64,000 nucleotides of DNA from Zygnema cylindricum (GCA_037447655.1 JBBHKE010002598.1:1-64000), one strand, 5' to 3'; counted from the first letter of the stretch, positions 22,027 through 32,985 are shown. Translations and numbers: made by a program. Notes: generated by a model not told the origin, from the sequence alone.

Positions 22027-25000
22027 CTATTTTAACCAAGGAATGCCATATGTTAAACATTCTTTGTAAGTCGGTACACCGGGAATAGCGACAATTGAAC
22101 CAATCATAATTCGCCACAAATCAAGTAAAATAGTAACTAACATACATGCCCCCAAAGCATCGACTACAGTCCTCTCCAATGACCATTGGTCGGCCGGATT
22201 TTCCTCCAACCTGTCAAAAATTTAATTCCCACACCAACTTTATAACTCTTTGAATGGAGCTTTTAAACAAATGTATAAAGTCACAAAATGAAGAAATGAA
22301 GAACGTGGATGAGGAATTGAATGCTTGAAATGATGATTTGACTTTTTGTATTTTTAGCGGAATAGAGCCAAAACTTACGCACTTTAGGGTGAAATTTTTT
22401 ATTGATATCATTAACAATTTTATGTGATGCATGACCAAATTCCATATCATTTTATATATTTATAGATGTATTTATTTATTCCCTTTTTCTTTTTAAGGAA
22501 ATTACTTTTTAATTTTTTACGAAATGCCTAACTTTTTCATCTCTTATGTGAAAACTCCTATTTGATGATACAGCTTAAGCATCTTTATGAACAAAAACAT
22601 TACTGAAACAAATTAATTTTGTCACAAGTTTGTGAAATGATGAAACGAGTCGCTAATTACACTTCATGATTGTGAAATAATTGTGAAACAGTTGTGAAAC
22701 ATTTTATTTTATGATTATAAAATACAAATGGAGGCTTTTTGATAGTCAACTGTTTATATTATCGAGGTTTTCTCGGTCAGCATACCTTATGAACATTGGG
22801 AAAGTAACAAAAAAGTAAATCGCATAGAAAAGAGATCCATATTTGTACATGGCAACTTTGTCTACAAATGTATAATATGGAAACTGCAAAACAAGAGTAA
22901 GAGGAGAGAGGAGAGCGAAGAGAGAGAAGAGAGAGAAGGGAGAGACGAGAGGAGAGGGATGGGAGAAAAGAGAGAAGAGAGATAAAGGAGAAGAGAGAGC
23001 GAAGAGAGAGAAGGGAGACAAGAGAGAAGAGAGTAAAAGTTAGATCATATTTATTCATCGAATCTCAATCTTAACATCAAATATGACACGCGTATATTAC
23101 TTATGATAATATGAATACATATATTTTGTGCATTCAAAAACAGTTATCACTTGTTATTATTCTTACATATTTTGTTCCATTTTTTTTTTGGTACTTTTTC
23201 TTCAATTTTACTAATCTAATATCCTTTGGCAGAAAACATGTACTATAATTTTGTATTACTATTAGGAAAAGATTCACCCTCACCCCCCTTCGACCTCTCC
23301 CTTTCCTCTCCCTATCCCTCAGTCACTTAAATCCAAACTCGTCAGCTTTTCCCTCTCCTTCTCCCTCCCCATTACTCCCTCTCTAAATCACATTCGTAAC
23401 TATCATTGTTTCTCTCTCTTTCCCTCTCTCAACCAAATTTGCACTCATCAGCGTTTCCCTCTTCCTATCCCTCCCCACCTCTCTCACCCTCACATCCACA
23501 TGTGTCAGTGTTTCCCTCTCCCTCTCGCTCTTCCTCTCTAGCTCAAATCAAAACTTGTCGGTGTTTCCCTCTCCCTCTCCCTCTCTCGATCACAATTGTC
23601 AGCGATTCCCTCTCCTTTCCAATCGTCATCTTTCCCTCTCCCTCTCCCTTGCCCTCTACTTCTCCCTCTCCCTCCCCGTTTCCCTCTCCCTCCCCGTCTC
23701 TGTCTCCCTATCCCTCCCACATTCGCAGTCGTTAATATTTACTCACATTCACAACCAGTCAGTGTTTCTCTCTCCCTCTTCCTTTTATCTCTCTCTTTCC
23801 CTCTCATAGTCACATTCAAAATAGTCCAAATTCTCCCTGCCTCTCCCTCTCTCACTCACTTCTGCAATTGTCAGCGTTTCCTTCTCCCTCTCTCTCCGCA
23901 TCTCTCACTCAAGTTCGCCGTTGACATTTTTTCCCTCTTCCTCTCCCTCTCTCTCCGTCTCTCACTTCCATTCGCAATAGTCAGTGTTTACTCACATTTG
24001 AAACTCGTCGATGTTTCTTTCTCCCTCTCCCTTTTATATCTCTCTCTCTCTCCATCTCCCACTCACATTTGCAATCGTCAGTCTTACCTTCTCGCTCTCT
24101 TCCAACCACTGTCACTTACATTCACAGTTGTCACTTTTCTTCTATCCCTCTCTCTCTTTCCCTCGTTCACTCACATTTGCAACTGTCATCTTTTCCCTCT
24201 CCCTCTCCGTCTCACTCCCCCTCTCACTCACATTTGCAATGTCATTTTTTTCCCTCACCCTCTCTCGCCCTCACCCTTTCTCTCCCGCTACCTCTCCCTC
24301 TCTCTCACTCCCCCTCTTACTCCCCCTCTCCCTCTCCCTCTCTCCCCCTTTCCCTCTCTCTCCCTCTCCCTCTCACTCACATTTGCAATCGTCAGTGTTT
24401 CCATGAATGCCGTGAAATACGAAAAAAAGACGACCCATATCACTTGGATTGTCCTCCGAACCAAAGGAGATTTCACACCGGAAATAGCGTGCCTCAATCT
24501 TCGGAGAAAAAGGTTACTAAGGACGTGGTAGAAACAAAAATAAGCGTGAGTCAAAAGAAACAAAGGGATGGGAACCTGTTTTTAAAACAAGAGAGGAAGT
24601 CGTTTAGTTTTCGAGAAAAAACTGGATTATTTTGAAAAATGTTTAAGTTGGTATAAAAGGGAGTGAAACTTACTTTTACAAAAGGGAGGGAGAGAGGGAG
24701 GGAGGGAGGGAGGGAGGGAGGGAGGGAGGGAGGGAGGGAGGGAGGGAGGGAGGGAGGGAGGGAGGGAGGGAGGGAGGGAGGGAGGGAGGGAGGGAGGGAG
24801 AGAGAGAGAGACTGTCTAGTGTTTGAAAATGATTTAAGCTTTTTCGAGAGACTTCAGTTTTTACAAAATGCTTTTTCAGTGTTGTGAGGAAGAATTTTAA
24901 GGTTTGCTGAAGAGGAAAAATAAAAAGGTGAGAGTTAAAAGTTTTAAAAGAGCTGAAAAAAGAAGAAATATAGTTTGGTAACTGTAGAAGTTTAAAAGTT

Positions 25001-27979
25001 TCAAGTTTTTGAGGAAGAATTCAGTTCCTCACTCCCAAAAAAAAAGTTAAAATGTAAAAGAATAGAGAAACCGTAAACCTTTTTGAAAAGTTAAGTTGAA
25101 TAAAAAAAGAGAGAGGGAAAGAAATGGGATAGTGAGAACTTGAGATATAAAAGAGATTGAAAAAAAAGAAATATCTCACATTGTTTAATCTCCAGGAAGG
25201 AAAAGTATAAGAAGCTCCCAAAAGATTATAAAAGTAATGTGTCCAAAAATAGTTTCCCACAAAACTGACAACGGCGAGCCATAGATTCACCTGATACCAC
25301 CCAGGGGGAGGGGGGGAGAGGGGGGGGGGGAGGGGGAGGGAAGGACGGAGGAGAGGGAGAAGGACAGAGGGAGAGGGAGAGTGACAAGGAGAGAGAGAGA
25401 GAGGGAGTGTCAATCACAACAATCTGTATAGGGTAGATCTGTCCACCACTACAAGTGTGGATTCTAAGAGCAGCGAATATAAGGCGATAAAAGGACAAAA
25501 TTAACAAAAAAAAAAAAAGCCTTAATCTAAAATCCACACGTATTATGGTAAAGGAAAGGTAGATAGAATTGGAGAAAGAAAAATGAAATAAAATAACATA
25601 AAAAAAAGTAAGCGGGAAATTAAAGGGAAAGGAAAGAAGAAAGGTAAAAAGAAGTGTTGTGTATCGGGTAAAAAATTATCGCTTTAAAACCGATACCGAT
25701 AGTTATCGGTTATCGAACGGTGAGGGGTCCCGATATATTCGTACAAATAGCATGGAATTTATGGTACGGAAACAATGTACGAGATGAGTACGGAGATGTC
25801 GCGACCGCGAAGTGGTGGGGGTTTTGAAAAAAAAATCACAATCCATTACGTACCAGAGTACGGAGTTATCGCTGATAGTTATCGAAACCGGTCGTGCGAA
25901 TATATTGATTATCGGTAACCCAGAAAAAGGGGCATATCGATTATCGGCAAATGGCTACCGATACACTAAAAAGAGAGACTAAAAAGGATATAAATAAAAT
26001 ACATTTTTTTCCAATGTCCATACTAAAAAACTAAAAACAAATGACTGAAAAGGAAAAAGTGGAATAAAATAAAGAAACGAGACCAAAAAAAAAGGGTTTA
26101 AAAGGGAGGAAAAAAAAGAAAAAAAAAGGAAAAAAAAAGGGGAAAAAAAAAGAAAAAAAAGGATTGAAAAAATACCTTTACCCAATGTCGGTCCAAAATT
26201 GGACGATGTCGATCCGACTGGTTTCCCATCCTCAACCAGAAAAGGACAAAAAAAAATAAAACATAGAAAGAGACAAATAAACAAAGCATAAAGAAAAAGA
26301 CAAAAAACAAAACACAAAAAAATGACAAACAGCAAAGCATTAAGAAAAAGACAAAAAACAAAACACGGAACCTCGTATTAACTCACACGAGGACAAACTG
26401 TCAAAGTACAACAGAAAACGGAACTTAAAAAACAACATCGAAACAGTTGAAGACAAAAAAAGGTGGAAAACGAGGAAAAGACAAAAGAGGTAGAAAAGAC
26501 AAAAAGAGGTAAGGAAGGTTAGAAAAAAAAGGGGTAAGGAAATAGAAAAAAAAGAAAAAAAGATATGTAATAGATATGAAAATCAGAAAAGGACAAAAAC
26601 ACACCTTTCCCACGATAAATAACGGAACTAGGAAACATGGAAAGGCCGTTACGATTCCAAGAAGGAGATATTCTAACTCAGAAAAACGCTGCAAAAAAAA
26701 GACGTGGCATTTGTCCCTGGTGAGGGGAGAGGGAGAGGAAGGGGGGGAGGGGGAGGGGGAAGGGGACTGCCAAGGAAACTCAACATTTGTCCTAGGTGAG
26801 AGGGAGAGGGAGAGGGAGAGGGAGGAAGAGAGGGAGAGGGAGAGGGAGAGGGAGAAAGAGAGGCAGAGGGAAAAGCACTTTGTCCATTTGTTTCCAGGAA
26901 GAAAAGATGTAACAATGCAAAAAAAAAAAAAGTGGTAACTTTTAACGTAAACTCTTCTGTAATAAACTTTATGTCAGACTAATTTTGGTCCAAACTTTAA
27001 AAAATTAGAAAACAAGGTTGTAAAAAAACAAAAAGAAACCAAATAAACAAAAAAACAAAAGAGATAAAAAAGACAAACAACAAACACATGAACAAAGATA
27101 AACAACAAACCAAAAAAAAAAAATCCTGGGAGAAAAAAAGAAAAAGAATGCCGAAGAAAGAAAGAGAAAAAGAAAAAAAATAAAAAAAAAACGAAACAAC
27201 CTCGGAGAGTTGAAAAGGAACCATGATTCCGAGATCGAATATAATCCACACGGGACTACAGAAAAAAAAAATACTTAAAAGAAAAAAGAAAAAGAAAAGG
27301 AAAAAGAAAAGGAAAAGGAAGAAGAGATAAAAAAATAAAAAATAAAACAAACCTCGAAGAGTTGAAAAGGAACCACGATTCCGAGATCAAATATAATCCA
27401 CACGGGACTATAGAAAAGAAAAAACATTTCAGTCCATCTTTTTCCCGGATTTTCTGAAAACCACAAACTTTTGTTTTTTGAAAGTCCTGCAAGTTTACAG
27501 AAAGGGATAAAGTACAAAAAAGGACAAAGAACAGAGAAGAACAAAGTACAGAAAAGGATTAAGTACAGAAATGGACAAAGTATAGAAGCAGAAAAGGACA
27601 AAGAACAGCGAAGGACAAAGTACAGTTAAAAAATGAAATACAGAAAAGGACGAAGGAAATAAGTTAAAGAAAAAGAAGAAAGTAATAAGAAAAAACAACA
27701 GTTTCTACTACGAAGGGCTCAGAAAGATATCAAGAGATTTGTCTATTCTTAAAATGGTTTTTTTGATTTTTTTTGAAAAAATATTGTTGACCTAGGGTCA
27801 AAATTTCTGCATCTGAGCTCCTAAAATGGAAAAAAAAAAAAAAATCACAACGGTTTTAGGAATTTTAAGCTCAGAATATAAAAATCAATGTGGATATGTG
27901 TCAATCAAATCAGAAAGTTTCATTTTTCAATTCAAATACCTCGGCTTTTGTCGCTTTCCGTTTCACTATTGGATGCCAT
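22027..27979 (-). CDS. CPI1: Cycloeucalenol cycloisomerase (cyclopropyl sterol isomerase), eight exons
   Basis: CPI1 (EC 5.5.1.9) opens the 9,19-cyclopropane ring of cycloeucalenol to give obtusifoliol, a step specific to phytosterol synthesis, in the ER membrane. Exons: 27979-27940, 27486-27353, 26688-26605, 26217-26176, 25290-25180, 24575-24381, 22883-22786, 22210-22027. All are GT-AG and phase-consistent, giving 295 residues; the Arabidopsis enzyme is about 280. Family words in order: NPGKRWTE, SPVWIIFDLGIVVPFQL, SELEYLLLGIV, DRHWVKVNLW, VGNYFWTHYFYNLLGASYTF, LTHAYFCFYHVLSN, LRRLRH, FPYYTFVDKVAMY, LFYAIYFFVTFPMF, DALGACMLVTILLD. Multiple hydrophobic segments match a polytopic membrane protein. 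Introns are packed with homopurine/homopyrimidine repeats, and part of exon 2 is duplicated in intron 3's neighbourhood (see 27201-27260). The first exon (13 codons) is the least certain. Confidence 0.9.
22900..23037. repeat. GAGA-rich homopurine tract in CPI1 intron 7
   Basis: Nearly pure A/G on the plus strand (GAGAGAAGAGAG-type). It directly abuts the exon-7 acceptor, so in the transcript it forms an unusually long polypyrimidine tract. Confidence 0.9.
23280..24402. repeat. CPI1: Degenerate tandem array made from the CPI1 exon-6 end and its splice donor
   Basis: About 18 units of 40-90 bp. Each has a conserved head like CACTCACATTTGCAATCGTC, then AGTGTTTCC, and a tail of CCCTCT repeats. 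The last unit (24377-24402) is the real 3' end of the exon 24575-24381 together with its GTGAGTGAG donor (read on the minus strand). The other copies lie within the following intron, for example near 23388, 23430, 23490, 23745, 23855, 23970, 24062, 24170 and 24230. Open frames across this block are artefacts of the CT repeats. Confidence 0.8.
24684..24812. repeat. GGGA tetranucleotide array
   Basis: More than 25 GGGA units, ending in GA dinucleotides, in the CPI1 intron between 25180 and 24575. It can form homopurine triplex or G-rich structures. Confidence 0.95.
25301..25410. repeat. G/A homopurine tract beside a CPI1 splice acceptor
   Basis: GGGGGAGGGGGAGGG-type sequence ending in GAGAGAGAGA. 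It sits within about 10 bases of the acceptor of the exon 25290-25180, on the intron side. Confidence 0.9.
25657..25966. mobile_element. Small TIR element with ATCGGTTATCG words, in a CPI1 intron
   Basis: Ends GTGTATCGGGT at the left and the inverted ACCGATACAC at the right. The interior has repeated GATAGTTATCG/CGATAACTATC words. It is about 310 bp and non-coding. It shares vocabulary with the larger element at 3765-4553. Confidence 0.6.
26720..26872. repeat. GGGAGA repeat tract in CPI1 intron 2
   Basis: GGGAGAGGGAGAGG-type repeats broken by two partial copies of a CATTTGTCCTAGGTGAGAGG unit (near 26707 and 26783). Confidence 0.85.
27201..27260 (-). pseudogene. CPI1: Partial duplicate of CPI1 exon 2 inside the next intron
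   Basis: Read on the minus strand, 27260-27201 repeats the 3' part of exon 2 (SPVWIIFDLGI then M-VPFQL), followed by a GT, and is preceded by TTTTCTGTAG, a usable-looking acceptor. It differs from the real exon by I-M for I-V and by L-S-E for L-F-E. Including it after exon 2 would not keep the frame, because it starts one base into a codon while exon 2 ends in phase 0. It is therefore probably a remnant. As a replacement for exon 2 it would lack the N-terminal part of that exon. Confidence 0.75.
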
Positions 27980-28029
27980 ATTTTGAGAATCACAAGGGAT
28001 TTCCTGCAAAAAAAAAAAAGTCAAGAAAA

Positions 28030-28196
28030 TATCATTTTCAGTTTCAGTCCCAGTTTTATTTTCCGTCTTGGTTTCATTAAGGCTTTCCTTTCGGTTTCAG
28101 TTCCCGTTTTGGTTCCCATTTCTATGTCAGTTTGAGTTCCAGTTTGGCTTTTTGAGCCACAATTTCAGTTTCAGTTTCAGTTTCAGCTTCAAGTCT
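28030..28196. repeat. Degenerate TTTCAG hexamer array upstream of CPI1
   Basis: CAGTTTCAGTTTCAGTTTC-type sequence (cleanest at 28160-28190) begins about 50 bases upstream of the proposed CPI1 start. The same hexamer, inverted, forms a larger array at 56500-57030. Confidence 0.8.
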
Positions 28197-28404
28197 AGAT
28201 GAAAAGAAGACTTCGAATTTGAAAACTCCTGAATCTATTGAATTTAAAAAAAAAATGAATTTAAAAGCTTCTGCATTTTAAAACTTTTGAATTTTAAGAC
28301 TTTTGAATTTTAAAACTTTTGTGATTTAATTCTTTTGTGATTTAATTTAACAGATATTTGAGTAGTCGTCTAAATTTTTTAAAACTTGATTTTTTTTAAA
28401 TAAG

Positions 28405-29390
28405 CTGAACCTGACTGGACTTGACTTGACTTGAATTGACTTGACTTTCATCATTCCATTTGACTTCTCTTTCCAGCTTCATATTTCACATCAACTTTTT
28501 CTTTTCAATTTCTCTTCTTTATGTTTAGTAATATTTAAGGTGAAATCATTTGCTTTAATTTATTTGCAAATGTGCTGCTTTGGACAAAGTTCCTCCATAA
28601 AGTTGTTAATTATTTATTATTACATGATTGATTATTAACTTTCAGAAATTTCAGTGGACTGGATTCTCTAAAAAAGTTGTTCGTCGCATTTAATTCTCTT
28701 CATAATGGACAAAAATTGAGTTTTTTCACCTACATTCTCCTTCATTTTAAAAAAAATTGACTTGGATTGACACAATGTGACATGCTTTGACTTGGCTTGA
28801 CTTTCCTTGACCTTATTGACCTGGGTTGACGTATAGAGAAGGAACAGGATTATTTTTTAATATTGCTTTGAATTGACAATATGTTACATATTTTGACTGA
28901 AAATGACTTATTTTGACCTATTTGACCTGTTTTGACTTGGATTGACTTTCCTTGACCTTATTGACCTTGGACTGATTTGTATTGAACAAGGCTTTTTTTT
29001 TCAAGTATTGTAATCTATGGACATCAAATCACATATTTTGACTTAGCATGCCTTCCTTGGACCTGCATTGATTTGCGTTGACTTGCGTTGACCAACATTG
29101 ACTTGGATTGACTTGTGATGAAAAGATTTAATTTACATTTGATTGTTTGAGAATAGAATGTCACTTATTTTCAATTAGAAAAAGTCTTCCTTTGACCTGC
29201 ATTGACTTGGATTGACTTTCTTTGACCTTATATTGACCTAGATTGAATTGTATTGAACAAGTTTTTTTTTTTTTTTAATGTTGTGTTGGATTGACAAATT
29301 CCACATAATTTGACTAAAATGACTCCTTTGACCTAATTGACCTCCGTTGACTTGCATTGACTTAATTGACTTGCAATAAACAAGTTTTTT
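28405..29390. repeat. TTGAC-rich degenerate array
   Basis: Roughly 40 TTGAC pentamers in 1 kb, mostly as TTGACTTGGATTGACTTT and TTGACCTTATTGACCT, with irregular 10-12 base spacing and A/T-rich spacers. No coding. TTGAC(C/T) equals the WRKY W-box core, but an ordinary decayed minisatellite is equally possible. Confidence 0.8.
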
Positions 29391-29791
29391 TTAATAAGAT
29401 AGTTAAAATCTTGCTAAATGAAATGAAGTCATCTCACCAGGAATATTTATAAAGTAAACAGAACTGTAAATAAATCTGAGTTGAAACAAAAAGAAAAAAT
29501 AAAAAGAAATTGCTTCCTATTGTAGTATTAACTATTATTCCACCAACTTGCAAAGAATGTTCCGAACATCGAAAGAAAAAAAGGAAAAATGATGTCTCTG
29601 CGAGAAGTTGCGGTAAAAGATAAGTCTCCTAAGAAACGCGAAAGATACACGAAAATGCTGCAACAAATTTTAGGTCTTGAAAAGAAGACAAAAGTACAAT
29701 ATACGTACGGTAGTACGGCGTGCAGTTTACTTATAGAGTTCCCGTCAGAAAACCCTCGAGGGGTCTAATTGGCTACACCGGTACAGTACAG

Positions 29792-29886
29792 TACACCGTG
29801 TATCGCTATTACTGTTAATGTTCTTTTCGCCCCTTAAGAGATCTTTTTCCCGTACACACATGTTGGATTTTATATCCGACGGTTGC
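29792..29886. mobile_element. MITE copy 10, left half only
   Basis: TACACCGTGTATCGCTATTA opens the fragment. It breaks off at the start of the 62-bp tandem repeats. Confidence 0.6.
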
Positions 29887-29887
29887 A

Positions 29888-30053
29888 GTACACTATTCAT
29901 TTCGAAAATCTTAGGGAACGCGACAAAGCGTCGCAAATCTGACACGGTAGTACAGTATTCATTTCGCAAATCTTAGGCAACGCGACAAAGCGTCGCAAAT
30001 CTAACACAGTAGTACACTATTCATTTCGCAAATCTTAGGGAACGCGACAAATT
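29888..30053. repeat. 62-bp tandem repeat array, three units
   Basis: Unit words: TAGTACACTATTCATTTCGC, AAATCTTAGGGAACGCGAC, AAAGCGTCGCAAATCTGACA. The second array of the same unit is at 31286-31533. Confidence 0.9.
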
Positions 30054-30055
30054 GT

Positions 30056-30298
30056 AATTATTGGCTTATTCCGTCGTACATTGATTAATTTTGTACTTTT
30101 TGGGTTCCGGGCGGGCACGGTTAGTCGCGAAAAATCAAGATTCGGTTAATTTTTTTTTTCGTAAACGACGGTCGGTTAACGGTTAACAATTTGGAGCGTG
30201 ACAAAACTCGGTCGGGCGTCGGTTACTCAGATTTTGAAAAAAAAAACGGTCAGTTTCGGGTATGAATTTTTTTTACTTTTGCGACCTCTGACACTGGT
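30056..30298. repeat. Direct repeat partner of 31533-31779
   Basis: Shares GGGCGGGCACGGTTAGTCGC, CGGTCGGTTAACG and TTGGAGCGTGACA in the same order with 31533-31779. A partly inverted version (CGTTAACCGACGG) lies at 31040-31180. Confidence 0.8.
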
Positions 30299-30302
30299 AC
30301 AA

Positions 30303-30505
30303 TACACTGTGAATCGTTATTAGCCTTATGTACGCTATATCGGCACCCCAAAATTTTGACATTGATACCTTAAATATAATAAATTACACTATTAAAGGAC
30401 GTGGACCATAATCTGCCACGTCTCCTGGCACTAAATTAGAATGAATGATGCTAATTTATTCTTTACACAAATAATTTCTATACGCTAATAACGATTCAAG
30501 GTGTA
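30303..30505. mobile_element. MITE copy 11
   Basis: Ends TACACTGTGAATCGTTATTA and TAATAACGATTCAAGGTGTA. The interior has TATATCGGCACCCCAAAATT. It is the inverted counterpart of copy 13. Confidence 0.85.
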
Positions 30506-30521
30506 CTGTACAGTAGTACAG

Positions 30522-30742
30522 TACACCGTGTATCGCTATTAGTGTTAATGTTCTTTTCGCCCCTTAAGACATTTTTTTTCCGTACACACATGTCGGATTT
30601 CGCATCCAACGGTTGCGATTGAAAGCCAAGTTTATCACCTTTCGATTGGCGGTTTCCATGTGAAGATCGGACAAGTGTGTACGGAGAAAGGATGCTTTAA
30701 GTGGCTAAAAAAATATAAACACTAATAGCGGTACACGTTGTA
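30522..30742. mobile_element. MITE copy 12
   Basis: Ends TACACCGTGTATCGCTATTA and ACTAATAGCGGTACACGTTG then TA. Same subfamily as copies 1 and 2. Confidence 0.85.
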
Positions 30743-30745
30743 CTG

Positions 30746-30947
30746 TACGCCTTGAATCGTTATTAGAGTATAGAAATTATTAGTGTAAAGAAAAAATTAG
30801 CGTCATTCATTCTAATTTAGTGTCAAGAGACGTGGCAGATAATGGTCCACTTCCTTAAATAGTGTAATTTGTTATATTTAAGGTATCAATGTCAAAATTT
30901 TGGGGTGCCGATATAGCGTACATAAGGCTAATAACGATTCACAGTGT
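30746..30947. mobile_element. MITE copy 13, inverted relative to copy 11
   Basis: Reading the minus strand reproduces copy 11 nearly base for base, including GGGGTGCCGATATAGC. Copies 11, 12 and 13 lie end to end. Confidence 0.85.
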
Positions 30948-31285
30948 ACTTTCCACTCTACGCCTCCTCACTTCGCAGTTCGCACCCGCCACATTTTTAG
31001 GCTTTGAAAGGATCGAACTTCAATGCAGAGGTCGCAAACGGTCAACCGAAACCGTGACCGACCGTTAACCGACGGCCCGCGCCGGATTCGGAACACATTC
31101 GGTTGCCAAATTTTGAGGGCCGCGCGGTAACTGTCGGTTGATTCACCAAAAAAAAAAACGGTCGGTTACGGTCGGTCAACCAAAAAACAAAAAAAAATTG
31201 AAAAATTTTTTACTGTCCATACAATCTAACATTATTGTACTTTGTACTCTTTAGTATCGTGGAAGTACGTGACATCATGATTAAC

Positions 31286-31533
31286 GTCGCAAATCTGACA
31301 CGGTAGTAACACTAATCATTTCGCACATGTTAGGGAACGTGACAAACCGTCACAAATCTGACACATTAGGAAACACTATTCATTTAGCAAATCTTAAGGA
31401 AACGCGACAAAGCGTCGCAAATCTGACACGGTTAGTACACTATTCATTTCGCAAATCTTAGGGAACGGGACAAAGCATCGCAAATCTGACACGCTAGTAC
31501 ACTATTCATTTCGCAAATCTAAGGGAACACGAC
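31286..31533. repeat. 62-bp tandem repeat array, second block
   Basis: Four units of the same repeat as at 29888 (CGTCGCAAATCTGACACGG). It precedes the 31533-31779 direct repeat, just as the first block precedes 30056-30298. Confidence 0.9.
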
Positions 31534-31779
31534 AAATTGTAATTATTGGCTTATTCATACATTGTACATTAGTTAATTTTATACTTTTTCAGTTACGGGC
31601 GGGCACGGTTAGTCGCCACAAATCGAGTTTCGGTTAAATTTTATTTTCGTAAACACCGGTCGGTTAACGATTAACAATTTTGGAGCGTGACATAGCACGG
31701 TCAGGCTTCGATTACTCACATTTTGAAAAAAAAAAACGGTCGGTTTCGGTTATGTAAAATTTTGACTTTTGCGACCTCT
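31533..31779. repeat. Direct repeat partner of 30056-30298
   Basis: Same word order: GGGCGGGCACGGTTAGTCGC, TCGGTTAACG, TTTTGGAGCGTGACA. Confidence 0.8.
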
Positions 31780-31897
31780 GCTTCACTGTCATTTAAGCCG
31801 TAGCAAACCGAAACAAACGTAAAGATGACGGGACATCGGCCGATCCGACCATTCGCGCGATACCTCGATATAGTAGTTTTTCTTATAGGACTCCTAG

Positions 31898-32442
31898 TAC
31901 ACCGTCAATCGCTATTAGAGTAAAGGAATAAATAGCGTAAAAAAAAATAGTGTTATTAACACTAATCGGGATTTTTTTTTTTTAAATATATATACTAATT
32001 AATCCCTAATTGTAATTTGGGTTGTCCTGAATAATAAATACCCGCCCTTTCGATGTCTACAGTAATATGTGTATTCGTACAAAATCTGACAATTCGTACG
32101 CCGTCGCGCTGTTCACACGGTCGACGGACGAACATATGAGAACGTGATTTTTGTCGACAAGTTTGCATCTCTTTCTTCCACTGCACATTCACATATGTGC
32201 GCAATAATGTTAAGTGTCTTTTATGCCTTTGTAATTCAAAAAGTACCATTTCGTACAGAAATATCTTGTCCGTACGCCACATTATTTCCATAGCAGTGTA
32301 CTTCCATTATTAACGCTAATTGAAAAAAAAACCTAATTAGAATAATGGAAAAAATAGAATTATGGATTGTATTTCGGGTATTTTTTTTTGAAAAAAGGGC
32401 ACCGAATTGGCGTTATAAACTCTAATAGCGATTGACGGTGTA
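31898..32442. mobile_element. MITE copy 14, long form (545 bp)
   Basis: Ends TACACCGTCAATCGCTATTA and TCTAATAGCGATTGACGGTG then TA are a good pair. The longer interior contains a 98-codon antisense frame (32291-31995) with no recognisable family. It may be a longer relative of the short copies. Confidence 0.7.
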
Positions 32443-32445
32443 ATG

Positions 32446-32951
32446 TACAGCGCGAATCGTAATTAGAGTAATGAAAAAATTTGAGTATAAAAACTAAAAA
32501 AAAAAAAATAGAGTAATTAAAGCTAATTTATGTGATAGAGCTGTTTCAACTATAAAGTTTACTCTAATTTATTTATGTACTCTAATTTGGCACGCTAATA
32601 TCCTCTACTGTAAATAAGGTATTCGTACAGAATTTGGCAAAACGTAGAGTTTATCGTCACTATGACGTTTGCACTACGCGGTTTGTTAAAACGCAGTTAC
32701 ATGATAACGGCCTGTAGTAAATCATTATTTGTAATTTTTTACTTAATAAAAGTACAATTTTGCACGGTCGGAGGTCGTCCGTACTCCACACTATTTAAAA
32801 CGAACCTATATTATAATTAAAAACGCTAATTAAACTTTACCTTAAATAGAATAATGAAAAAATTAGAATCATTTACTCTATTTCATGTGATGAAGTCGAA
32901 ATTTCGAGCGACCGAATTATAGTAATTACTCTAATAACGATTCGCAGTGTA
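32446..32951. mobile_element. MITE copy 15, long form (506 bp)
   Basis: Ends TACAGCGCGAATCGTAATTA and CTCTAATAACGATTCGCAGT then GTA. It immediately follows copy 14. Confidence 0.7.
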
Positions 32952-32985
32952 CTTTCCTTTCTAGTAGTTTCGTTTTTCAGGTGAG

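Noticed and set aside
23406-24635. Long Ser/Pro/Leu-rich open frames up to 311 codons
   Set aside because: They follow from CT-rich repeats lacking stop codons and lie antisense to the CPI1 intron and exon.
26097-27698. Phe/Leu-rich antisense frames suggesting membrane proteins
   Set aside because: Translation of A/G-rich intron DNA; only the short spliced CPI1 exons inside them match a family.
29888-31533. 62-bp repeats considered as a CRISPR array
   Set aside because: Repeats are contiguous without unique spacers, in a eukaryotic nuclear context.
31995-32291. 98-codon frame inside a long MITE, considered as a transposase
   Set aside because: No DDE/DDD spacing or helix-turn-helix could be seen.
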